Source: Acidisoma sp965199065
GTDB taxonomy: Bacteria; Pseudomonadota; Alphaproteobacteria; Acetobacterales; Acetobacteraceae
Direction: 5' to 3'
Length of the DNA: 64,000 nucleotides
Assembly (NCBI RefSeq): GCF_965199065.1
Contig: NZ_CBDAQN010000003.1
Coordinates: forward strand, 1,302,001-1,366,000
The position numbers and the translations under genes were made by a program. The notes under the pieces are model-generated. The model had not been told where the DNA came from. It ran no database searches and saw only the letters and a program-made list of their open reading frames with translations. Each line of letters begins with the position of its first letter. Position 1 is the first letter of the stretch. Positions 55,344 to 63,360 of this stretch are shown here, piece after piece.

Positions 55344-57803
55344 CTAATCACGAAGCGCCATCCTAAGGACGTCGTTCGTCAGGAATTGCACGATATCTTC
55401 CGAAGACATCGCCGGACCATAGAGGTTCCCCTGGCCGAACTCGCATCCGAGGATTTTCAGCAGCCGCGCCACGCCCTCGGTCTCGATGGCTTCTGCCGTG
55501 GTCACCGCCGAGAAATGTTTGCTCAAGCCGATGACCGCTTCGACGATTTTCGCGCTTGCCGGATCCTCCTGCATCGATCGCACGATCGCCCCGTCGATTT
55601 TAATGGCGTCGAAAGACAGCCGGTTCAGATGCATGAGGCTGGAATAGCCGGTTCCAAAATCATCCAGCGCGACACGGACACCCGCATTCTGCAAAGCCAC
55701 GAGGCTGCTTCTGGTCAGCTCAGGTTCGGCGATCAACGCGGCTTCGGTCAGCTCGACCTCCAACCGATGCGGTGGAAAGTTCGTTTCGTTCAGAATCTCA
55801 ATGAGCTGACTTGGGAGCGCCCGGTCCTTGAGATGGCTGGGTGCGATATTCAACGCAATGAACATGTGCCGCGGCCACTCGGCGGCCGTGACGCAAGCCC
55901 GGCGTAGCAGGTTGTAAGTGATCGCCGGCATCAGGCCTGCGCTTTCCGCAACCGGAATAAAATTTTCCGGCATGATGACGCCCTGCTCTGGATGATTCCA
56001 GCGCGCCAGAATCTCGGCACCGACAACCGATCCATCGTCAAGCCGGACCAGCGGCTGAAAGTAAGGCACTATGTCGTCATTGGCGATCGCCTGCCGGAGA
56101 TCGGCTTCGAGCGACATCCGGCTTCGCAGCTCCATCCCCATCGTCAGGTCGAAGAAGGCAAAGCCGCCGCCGTGTTTGCGCTTCGCCGAATACATCGCGA
56201 GATCCGCCGCATGGACGAGCGCGTCGAGCTCCGACGCATCCGCCGGATACATCGCGACGCCGATGCTGGCCGAAATCTGCACGACGACGGCCTCGACGAG
56301 GATAGGCTCGCTGAGAGCGAAGATGATACGCCGGGCGAGCTTTGCGAGGTCGCCGCTGCTTTCATGACCTCGCACGATGGCTGCGAATTCGTCGCCGCCC
56401 AGCCTGGCCACCGTCGCGCTTCTGAGGGTGGTGGCGCGGAGCCGGTTGGCGACCTCGCGCAGTACAACGTCGCCTGCGAGATGACCGTGCGTGTCGTTCA
56501 CTGGCTTGAAACGATCAAGGTCAATCAGGAACAGAGCGCCGCTTGTCTTTGTTTCGGCCGCCTGATCGAGATCATGCTGCAAGACCTCGGAGAACATGCG
56601 GCGGTTCGGCAACTCGGTCAGGCTGTCATGGCGCGCGAAATAGACGATTTTCTCGGTCTGACGCCGCAGGCTCGTGGTCAGAATTTCCAGCTGGGTGGTG
56701 CGTCGGCTCGAGACCACCAGGTAAGTGACGATCATGGCGGTGAGGAGCAGGCCGGCAGCAAGCGGCAGAACTCCGGTCCAGGTCATTCGGCTGCTCGCCA
56801 TGCCGTCTGCCGGCAGCACCAGCACGCCCCATTTCTGATCGAACATGGAGACTTTGCCCTCCCAATGCGGCAGGGCGCGCAAAGCCTGCTCCGCTGGTGC
56901 GGACCCCTGGTGCGACCTTCCCGATCGCCAGTAGATAAGGCGGTCGCCCACCGGTCCGGCCGGGTCGAAAACATAGATGTCTATGTTCGCGAGGCGCAGT
57001 TTGACGGCGATGATGTCCTCGATCATCGGGGAGATCTCGAACACGCCGAAAATCATTCCCGCCGGCATGCGTCCGGCTTCGCTGCCGCCACTTGGGATGT
57101 AAACGGGAACGAAGCTCATGAAGCCGCTTCGAGGCCGCGGCGCGGTGAGCAAAGCCATGGCGGGCGTCGCAGCGGCCTTAGACGTTTGGAACGCGTGCCC
57201 GATGACAACCGCCCGTGTAGGTTCGGTCATCAGGTCGAACCCCATGACCTTCGGCTCGCGGAAGGTCGGATCTACGTAAAGAATGGGATAATAGACGGCG
57301 TGCTGGCCTACGTGAACGAGGCGACCCGATTTATCCCGTTGGAGGATCTGAAAGCCGGGATACCCAGATGCGGCGACCGAGCGCTCGAACTCCGGTCGTT
57401 GGGCCATGGTGATGCGGGGGGCCCATCCAGTGTCGCGAAGCCCGACCGAGCGACCATGCAGGATCCCGGAAATCCGGAGGAAGTCACCGCGGCTGACCTG
57501 ACCCTCGCCCGTCTCGTAATAGCCGCGGATGATGTCCAGCACGCTTGCGGCGTCCTGCAGGTCGGTGTTGATGAGCGAAACCTGCGCTTGGGCGCTGTTG
57601 GCGAAATTGAGTTCGGCGATCCTGTGCTCCCACGAGGCGCAAAGCAGAAACGCGCCGACGGATAACGCGACGCCGAGAGCAGCAACCAACGCGATCGGCA
57701 GGCGGCACAGGGTCCGGATCAAAGCCTCTGTCTGGAGCAGGTCGGCGACATCGGCGGGCGGAGCGCCTCGGCCAACATCGTCGGGGTCCAGGGACTGATC
57801 CAT
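55344..57803 (-). CDS. CHASE-GGDEF-EAL cyclic-di-GMP enzyme
   Basis: 819 residues. A first membrane helix (PIALVAALGVALSVGAFLLC, near 38-57) precedes a periplasmic CHASE sensor (about 65-300). A second membrane helix follows near 340-360, then GGDEF (VARLGGDEFAAIV near 470) and EAL (GAEILARW near 598; LDDFGTGYSSL; IKIDGAIV). The cyclase motif is intact. The usual RxxD inhibitory site before GGDEF reads RSAT, so feedback inhibition is probably lost. The EAL glutamate is present as EIL. It could make and degrade c-di-GMP. It converges on the YhaN gene. Confidence 0.93.
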   Translation of the reverse strand: MDQSLDPDDVGRGAPPADVADLLQTEALIRTLCRLPIALVAALGVALSVGAFLLCASWEHRIAELNFANSAQAQVSLINTDLQDAASVLDIIRGYYETGEGQVSRGDFLRISGILHGRSVGLRDTGWAPRITMAQRPEFERSVAASGYPGFQILQRDKSGRLVHVGQHAVYYPILYVDPTFREPKVMGFDLMTEPTRAVVIGHAFQTSKAAATPAMALLTAPRPRSGFMSFVPVYIPSGGSEAGRMPAGMIFGVFEISPMIEDIIAVKLRLANIDIYVFDPAGPVGDRLIYWRSGRSHQGSAPAEQALRALPHWEGKVSMFDQKWGVLVLPADGMASSRMTWTGVLPLAAGLLLTAMIVTYLVVSSRRTTQLEILTTSLRRQTEKIVYFARHDSLTELPNRRMFSEVLQHDLDQAAETKTSGALFLIDLDRFKPVNDTHGHLAGDVVLREVANRLRATTLRSATVARLGGDEFAAIVRGHESSGDLAKLARRIIFALSEPILVEAVVVQISASIGVAMYPADASELDALVHAADLAMYSAKRKHGGGFAFFDLTMGMELRSRMSLEADLRQAIANDDIVPYFQPLVRLDDGSVVGAEILARWNHPEQGVIMPENFIPVAESAGLMPAITYNLLRRACVTAAEWPRHMFIALNIAPSHLKDRALPSQLIEILNETNFPPHRLEVELTEAALIAEPELTRSSLVALQNAGVRVALDDFGTGYSSLMHLNRLSFDAIKIDGAIVRSMQEDPASAKIVEAVIGLSKHFSAVTTAEAIETEGVARLLKILGCEFGQGNLYGPAMSSEDIVQFLTNDVLRMALRD

Positions 57804-57882
57804 GCCGCCATGCTAACCGACCGATCTTACCCATTATTTAACGGGTTTGAGCTGAAGGTGATCCTAGCAGGCGGCACGATGA

Positions 57883-58692
57883 TCACTGTCCCGGCGCCAT
57901 CCCCGGCACGGTCCATGATGCCACCGCCTCCACGAGCGCCTGCGCCACGAAAATCTGGGCCACGAGCGTCGTCACAAAACCCGGCGAGGGCGGCTGCGCA
58001 ATCGGCGCCGTCAGCAGAACTAGGTCGGCTTGGCCCGCGACGGGGCTCGACCGCCCGCTGGTGACCGCGATGGTGATCGCGCCGGCAGCCCGTGCCGCCC
58101 GCAGGAGCCGCACCGTCTCCACGGTCGTTCCTGTGTCTGAAATGGCGATGGCCACGGCATCCCGCGAGACCGGCCCCACAACCTCCAACCCAATATTGTT
58201 GTCGCCGTAGGAGAGCGCCCAGATCCCTGCCCGAAGCAGCTTCGCGGCAAGTATGTCGCCCACCATCGCCGAGACGCCGCCGCCATAGATGTTGACGTGC
58301 CGCGACAGGACGATCGCCTGGGCTGCCTGTTGCAGCGCTGCTCTGTCGAGGAGAGTTCCGGTGCCGTCGAGGCTCTCGGACATCTCGCGCCGGAGCCGGT
58401 CGACCTCGTCGACAGTTGTATCCTCTGCGCCCCTACCGCCCGAAGCACCGCATTGCGCGGCCAACGCCAGTTTGAAGGCTCTGAAACTCTCGAACCCCAG
58501 TATGTGGACCAGCCGCACGATGCTCGCCTGGCCGCTTTCGGTCACCCGGCTGAGCGCCTCGATCGAAAGCATGGTCGTTTCGCTGGGATAGTTGATGACG
58601 TGCTTGGCCACGCGCGCGAGCGCCGGCGGCAGTTCCGCAAACCGGGACTGCAGGCGCACAATGATCGGCGGGGTGGCTTTCGACGGCGTCAC
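57883..58692 (-). CDS. RpiR/MurR-family transcription regulator
   Basis: 269 residues. The N-terminal RpiR HTH (residues 12-85) reads LPPALARVAKHVINYPSETT then RVTESGQASIVRLVHILGFE. A SIS sugar-phosphate-binding domain follows (HVNIYGGGVSAMVGDILAAK; ISDTGTTVETVRLLRAARAA). The family senses sugar phosphates or amino-sugar derivatives. GTG 58692 is preferred because GGAGGAGG precedes it by about 6 bases; an ATG at 58764 lies inside the operator-like repeats. It diverges from the ABC importer operon, which it most likely controls. Confidence 0.9.
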   Translation of the reverse strand: MTPSKATPPIIVRLQSRFAELPPALARVAKHVINYPSETTMLSIEALSRVTESGQASIVRLVHILGFESFRAFKLALAAQCGASGGRGAEDTTVDEVDRLRREMSESLDGTGTLLDRAALQQAAQAIVLSRHVNIYGGGVSAMVGDILAAKLLRAGIWALSYGDNNIGLEVVGPVSRDAVAIAISDTGTTVETVRLLRAARAAGAITIAVTSGRSSPVAGQADLVLLTAPIAQPPSPGFVTTLVAQIFVAQALVEAVASWTVPGMAPGQ

Positions 58693-58735
58693 CTTGCCCT
58701 CCTCCCAATTTTTAGCCCATGCCGCGAATGTCGTG

Positions 58736-58806
58736 TTGACAACCCTGCTCCGTACATGGAGCATTACTCCATCAGCATAGAGTTTTCTGGAGCGGCGGCT
58801 ACTCCA
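58736..58806. promoter_or_regulatory. operator/promoter region between rpiR-type gene and ABC operon
   Basis: Alternating CTCC/GGAG half-sites occur at 58748, 58758, 58767, 58789 and 58802. They include the perfect palindromes GCTCC-N6-GGAGC (58747-58762) and ATGGAG-N5-CTCCAT (58756-58772). A consensus TTGACA lies at 58736-58741 on the plus strand, just before the repeats, with only a weak -10 (GCATTA or CATTAC). The layout suits repression of the plus-strand operon by the divergent RpiR protein. Confidence 0.55.
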
Positions 58807-58833
58807 ATCGTTTCAAATCGGTGAGGAAGCATC

Positions 58834-60273
58834 ATGTCGGCAGAATTTTCCGCGGGCATCACCCGGCGTTCGGCCATGAAGGCGGGTTTGGGAGCGGCTT
58901 TGGCGGCGGCGCCCCTGGCGCGGCCGGCTATTGCGGCCCCCAAGAAGACGGTTCGGGTGCTGGTCGTCGCCGACCCCTTCTACTACTCATTGCGGGAGGT
59001 GACCGGGCAATTCGAATCCGAGACCGGCATCACGGTCGAACTCGAGAATCTCGCTTACGATGCATTGCAGGCGCGGCTTGTCTCATCCTCGATCGCCCGC
59101 AAGCCGGATGCCGACGTGGTGACGGTCGATCAGATGTGGACCGGCCAGTATCTCGACAATCACTGGATCATGCCGCTCGACGCGATGATCAAGGGCGACA
59201 AGGACGTCGACCTCAACGACTTCATCCCCGAAGTTCTTTACTCGCTCAATACGTGGCGAGGACATTTCGCGACGCTGCCGATCGCGGCCTACGGCCAGGG
59301 CGTGATGTATCGCAAAGATGCATTCAGCTCGCTCGGCCTGACGATGCCGGATGCAGGCGCCTTCACCTGGGACAGCTACCTCGGGCTGATCAAGAAACTG
59401 AACGGCAGCACCGTCGGCGGCAAGAAGCTTTTCGGCACCGTCGTCGCCGGGTCGCAGCCGCAGCCCATCGTGCATATGTATACGCAGCTTGCGGCCAGCA
59501 TGGGGGTACGGTGGTTCAAGGAGTTCCCTGAAGGCAAATGGGATTTCACGCCCACCATCGACACGCCGGAGAACGTCGCGGCGCTTGCGATGTATGAGCA
59601 ACTCTACAAGCTCTCGCCGCCCGAGGCGATCAACTTCAACTGGTTCGACGCCGGTATGCGGTTTGCTCACGGCGACATCGGCATGTTCTATTGGTGGACC
59701 CCCTACTTTTACCTCACCCAGCGCGACGGCTACATGACGGGCAAGCCTTCGCCGGTCGGCGACCAGATCGGTTTTGCGACGCTTCCGCACGACCCCGCGC
59801 ACCCCCAGGTCATCAGCGCCGGCGGCTGGAGCCTCGGTATTCCATCCTTTGCCAAAAATCAGGACAATGCGTGGCAGTTCATCAAATGGGCGACGTCGGC
59901 CAAAGGCCAGACCGCGATGGCGAAGGTCGACAAATACGGGCATCAGTTCTCGGATTTCTCGCGGACCTCGCTCTACAACGATCCGGCGCTCGCCAAGCTC
60001 TACCCCTATCTATCGCTGCAACTCGCGCTGCTGAAAGACGCCAACGGGAAGGCGGTACGGCCGCCTGCGCCGGTTTATACGACGCTGGAGGGCATCTACG
60101 GCCTCAACTTGAACCGGGTTCTCGCTGGCAACTCGAGCCCCAGCGACGCGCTCTCGCAGACCTCCAGCCTGTTCCAGAACGTGCTCACGGGGAACTACAT
60201 GATCCCCTACGCGCTGCCGTCCTATGACGACACACTCGCCAATACCAAGGCGCTGATCGCTTCACTGGCCTGA
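58834..60273 (+). CDS. ABC transporter substrate-binding protein, family 1
   Basis: 479 residues. A Tat-type leader (ITRRSAMKAGLGAALAAAPL) is cleaved near residue 35. The large SBP_bac_1 fold follows, of the maltose/glycerol-phosphate class (VLVVADPFYYSLREVTGQFE; YGQGVMYRKDAFSSLGL; GGWSLGIPSFAKNQDNAWQF). Tat export implies it folds in the cytoplasm first. GAGGAAG precedes ATG 58834 by 5 bases. It heads the importer operon, 2 bases before the first permease. Confidence 0.93.
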   Translation: MSAEFSAGITRRSAMKAGLGAALAAAPLARPAIAAPKKTVRVLVVADPFYYSLREVTGQFESETGITVELENLAYDALQARLVSSSIARKPDADVVTVDQMWTGQYLDNHWIMPLDAMIKGDKDVDLNDFIPEVLYSLNTWRGHFATLPIAAYGQGVMYRKDAFSSLGLTMPDAGAFTWDSYLGLIKKLNGSTVGGKKLFGTVVAGSQPQPIVHMYTQLAASMGVRWFKEFPEGKWDFTPTIDTPENVAALAMYEQLYKLSPPEAINFNWFDAGMRFAHGDIGMFYWWTPYFYLTQRDGYMTGKPSPVGDQIGFATLPHDPAHPQVISAGGWSLGIPSFAKNQDNAWQFIKWATSAKGQTAMAKVDKYGHQFSDFSRTSLYNDPALAKLYPYLSLQLALLKDANGKAVRPPAPVYTTLEGIYGLNLNRVLAGNSSPSDALSQTSSLFQNVLTGNYMIPYALPSYDDTLANTKALIASLA

Positions 60274-60275
60274 GG

Positions 60276-61184
60276 ATGTCCGCTGCCGTCTCCACTGGCG
60301 GGGCGTACAAGAAGAAGCGGCAGATGCTGCCGCTTCTTCTCATTGCGCCTTCGGTGCTTTTGCTGACGGTGCTCGTCGCCTTCCCGCTCGTCTTCTCGCT
60401 CCGCAACAGTTTCTACTTCTGGAACCTCCAGATGAGCCCGCAGCCCATGGGCTTCATCGGGCTCGGCAACTACCGCGCCGCCATCGAGCAGTCGGACTTC
60501 TTCGAGGCACTGCGTCACACGCTGGAAATCGCGTTGATCGGCACCGCGATCGAGGTGGCGGCAGGCTTGGCGATCGCGCATCTGCTTGCGGTCCGGCTCG
60601 TCGGCATCGATGTCTGCCGCGCGCTGCTCATCATGCCGACGACCATCGCGCCAATCGTCACCGGTTTCCTGTTCCGCTACATGTACGACGCGCAGGGCGG
60701 CCTGATCCCCTGGCTCATTCGCACCGCGCATCTGCCCATCCCACCGCAAGGCTTGCTCGGCAGCGAGACGACGGCGCTGTGGGCGATCCTCTTCGCCGAC
60801 ATCTGGCAATGGACGCCCTTCTGCGCCATCGTGCTTTATGCTGGCCTGCTCTCGGTTCCCGACGAGATCGTCGAGGCGGCGCGGATCGACGGCGCCGGCG
60901 GCTGGACGATCCTGTGGCGCATGACGCTGCCCCTCATCCGCAAGCCGATGGCCTTTGTCGCGGCGCTGCGGATGATGCAGATCTTCAACCTCTTCGATCT
61001 GGTGCTTGTCCTGACACGCGGCGGCCCGGGCTCGGCATCACGCACGCTCTCCTACAACCTCTATCAACAGGGACTTGTCGACTTCAACATCGGGTTGTCG
61101 AGCGCCAGCACCTGGATGATCGTGATCCTCGTCAACATCCTCATCGCCCTCTTCGCGGTCTTCGCGTTCCGGGACATCGTCTGA
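60276..61184 (+). CDS. ABC sugar-type permease 1 (MalF/UgpA-like)
   Basis: 302 residues with six predicted membrane helices after a short basic cytoplasmic tail (KKKRQMLPLLLIAPSVLLL). The EAA loop that docks the ATPase is EAARIDGAGGWTILWRMTLP. It forms the channel with permease 2. Its stop overlaps the next ATG (TGATG). Confidence 0.94.
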   Translation: MSAAVSTGGAYKKKRQMLPLLLIAPSVLLLTVLVAFPLVFSLRNSFYFWNLQMSPQPMGFIGLGNYRAAIEQSDFFEALRHTLEIALIGTAIEVAAGLAIAHLLAVRLVGIDVCRALLIMPTTIAPIVTGFLFRYMYDAQGGLIPWLIRTAHLPIPPQGLLGSETTALWAILFADIWQWTPFCAIVLYAGLLSVPDEIVEAARIDGAGGWTILWRMTLPLIRKPMAFVAALRMMQIFNLFDLVLVLTRGGPGSASRTLSYNLYQQGLVDFNIGLSSASTWMIVILVNILIALFAVFAFRDIV

Positions 61185-61996
61185 TGCGCCGGGTCTGGCT
61201 CTATCTCGCCTTGCTGCTGCTGATGGTGATCTTCATCGGTCCGATCCTGTGGTTCTTCCTGCTCGCGATCAAGCCGCCCGACGCCGCCTTCGCGCAGCCG
61301 CCCGCGCTCGTCTTCAAGCCGCAGTGGACCGCCTTCTACGAGACCTTCATCAACCCCGGCACCAATGCGCGGCAGTTGCTGAACAGCGTCATCGTCGCCG
61401 GCGGCGCGGTGGCCCTCAACCTCCCGTTTTCGATCCCCGCCGCGTATGCCATCTCGCGCTTCACGTTCCGTGGGCGCCGGAACCTCATGCTCTGGTATCT
61501 CGGCCTGCTGATGGCGCCGCCCGTTGCCTTCCTCATCCCCTATTTCATCGTCGCCACCGCCGTCGGGCTCACCGGCACCTATCTCGCCATGATCCTCGTG
61601 TTGCAGACCGTCGTCGTGCCCTTCTCGGTTTGGCTGCTCAAGAGCTTCTTCGACGACATCCCCGTCGATCTGGAGCAGTCGGCGGCGCTCGATGGCGCGC
61701 GGCTGCCCGCGATCCTTTGGCACATCACCCTGCCGTTGGCAGCACCTGGGCTGGTGGTGACGGCGATGTTCGCTTTCGTCTTCGCCTGGAACAACGCAGC
61801 CTTCCCGCTCGTGCTCAGCGACCAGGACACGGCCACGCTGCCGATCGGCACGCTCGGCTACTTCGGCAATACCGGTATCACCTGGAACGATATCGGTGCG
61901 GCGGCGGTCGCCGCCATGTTGCCCCCGATGCTCATCTTTCTGATCATGGGCCGCTACGTCGTGCGCGGCCTGACCTTCGGCTCACTCAAGGGATAG
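61184..61996 (+). CDS. ABC sugar-type permease 2 (MalG/UgpE-like)
   Basis: 270 residues with six membrane helices (LYLALLLLMVIFIGPILWFF first). The EAA loop is EQSAALDGARLPAILWHITL. ATG 61184 overlaps the previous stop. Family 1 importers normally also need a MalK/UgpC-type ATPase; none is encoded before the window ends, so it must lie downstream or be shared with another system. Confidence 0.94.
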   Translation: MRRVWLYLALLLLMVIFIGPILWFFLLAIKPPDAAFAQPPALVFKPQWTAFYETFINPGTNARQLLNSVIVAGGAVALNLPFSIPAAYAISRFTFRGRRNLMLWYLGLLMAPPVAFLIPYFIVATAVGLTGTYLAMILVLQTVVVPFSVWLLKSFFDDIPVDLEQSAALDGARLPAILWHITLPLAAPGLVVTAMFAFVFAWNNAAFPLVLSDQDTATLPIGTLGYFGNTGITWNDIGAAAVAAMLPPMLIFLIMGRYVVRGLTFGSLKG

Positions 61997-62008
61997 GAGC
62001 CCTCTCCG

Positions 62009-63037
62009 ATGACACAGCATGGGTTTGCAGTGGTGGGTGCGGGATTGTGGGGCGCTCAGCATGCGCGCGTGCTGTCGACGCTGCCGGAGGCGGATCTCGT
62101 TGCCGTCTGCGATGTCGACGCAAGCCGGGCGGAGGCCATGCGCGCTCGGTTCGGCGCCCGCCACGCCTATACAGATCTGACGGAGCTTCTCGCCAACCCC
62201 GAGATCGAAGCGGTGACCGTCGCGACGCCGGATTTCGCCCATAGCGCGATCATCCTGGCGGCGCTGGCGGCGGGCAAGCACGTGATGAGCGAGAAACCCC
62301 TCGCGACCGATCTTGCCGAGACAGAGCGCGTCGTGGCGGCGTCAAAGCAAAGTGGCCGCGTGCTGATGCTGGACTTCCACAACCGGGTCAGTCCGCCCGT
62401 GGCCGCCCTGCGGGAGGCTATCGCGTCAGGAGAACTCGGGCGCGTGATCCACGGCAGCCTGCGCCTCAGCAACACCACCTTCGTTCCGCGTGAAATGCTG
62501 AGCTGGGCATCACGGTCTTCAGCGCTGTGGTTCCTCGGCAGCCACGCCGTCGATGCCCTGCGTTTCGTGACCGGCGACGAGGTCGTGCGCGTCCAGGCCG
62601 TGCGGCGGGACGGCTACCTCAAAGGCCTTGGCGTCGATACGGCCGACGTTCATCTCGCCATCCTGCAATTGCGTAGCGGCGCGGTCGTGACACTCGAGAA
62701 CAGCTGGGTCCTCCCGCCCGACAGCCCGATGGTCTTCGACTTCCGCATGGAGTTGGTGGGCGAGAAGGGCGCCGCCCAGGTCAGCACGGCGGACAACGGC
62801 GCCTTTCGTAAATTCAGCGGCGGCGGCCTCCGCACGACGGACCTGTTCGGCTCGGTGCCTGCGGGGCCGGGACGCATCGGCGGCTTTGTCTACGAGGCGA
62901 TCGCCCGCTTTATCGATGCGGTCGTGTCGGGCGGCCCGCTCCTCGCCACCGCCGAGGACGGGCTGGCAGCAACGCGCATTCTGGCCGCCATCGAGCAGGC
63001 GGCCGCCACCGGGGCCACGGTTGAGTTGTTGACATGA
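62009..63037 (+). CDS. Gfo/Idh/MocA-family NAD(P)-dependent oxidoreductase
   Basis: 342 residues. The Rossmann motif AVVGAGLWGAQHARVL is at the N terminus. The signature AGKHVMSEKPLATDLAE contains the EKP lysine, and the C-terminal GFO_IDH_MocA domain has WFLGSHAVDALRFVTGDE with the catalytic histidine region. These enzymes oxidise or reduce sugars, inositols and related polyols. AGGAG lies 9 bases before ATG 62009. The stop overlaps the next ATG (ATGA), so it is made together with the amidohydrolase subunits. Confidence 0.93.
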   Translation: MTQHGFAVVGAGLWGAQHARVLSTLPEADLVAVCDVDASRAEAMRARFGARHAYTDLTELLANPEIEAVTVATPDFAHSAIILAALAAGKHVMSEKPLATDLAETERVVAASKQSGRVLMLDFHNRVSPPVAALREAIASGELGRVIHGSLRLSNTTFVPREMLSWASRSSALWFLGSHAVDALRFVTGDEVVRVQAVRRDGYLKGLGVDTADVHLAILQLRSGAVVTLENSWVLPPDSPMVFDFRMELVGEKGAAQVSTADNGAFRKFSGGGLRTTDLFGSVPAGPGRIGGFVYEAIARFIDAVVSGGPLLATAEDGLAATRILAAIEQAAATGATVELLT

Positions 63038-63360
63038 CATACCGCATCGATCCCCAGGCCGACTGGATCTACGTCGAGGAGTTCAGGCGCCAGCCCGTCG
63101 GGCGTCACAGCCCCGGCCTGATGCGGGTGTTGAACACGCTCCGCTACGATCCGACCGGGCGGCAGATCGTGCTGTTCTGCCGCAAACCCTTCGCCGAATG
63201 GCAGATCGCCGAAATGCCCGCCGACCGGCGCGACCCTCTGGTGTTTGAGGACAGTCCCATCTTCACGGATCGGGATGAAGCGGAGTGGGAGGTTTTTCGC
63301 CGACGCTGGCACGCGGCCACCGGTCAGCATATCAACCAGCCCCTCAGGGACCCCGCGTAA
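63034..63360 (+). CDS. N,N-dimethylformamidase small (alpha) subunit-like protein
   Basis: 108 residues with no signal peptide. Its pattern follows the small subunit of bacterial N,N-dimethylformamidase as I remember it: an SPGLMRVLNTLRYDPTGRQ region, then FAEWQIAEMP, then an acidic stretch and EAEWEVFRRRW. The known subunit is about 130 residues; this one lacks part of the N-terminal helix. Recognition rests on this pattern and on the large-subunit-like gene that follows with a TAATG overlap. The amide cleaved may differ from dimethylformamide. Confidence 0.7.
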   Translation: MTYRIDPQADWIYVEEFRRQPVGRHSPGLMRVLNTLRYDPTGRQIVLFCRKPFAEWQIAEMPADRRDPLVFEDSPIFTDRDEAEWEVFRRRWHAATGQHINQPLRDPA

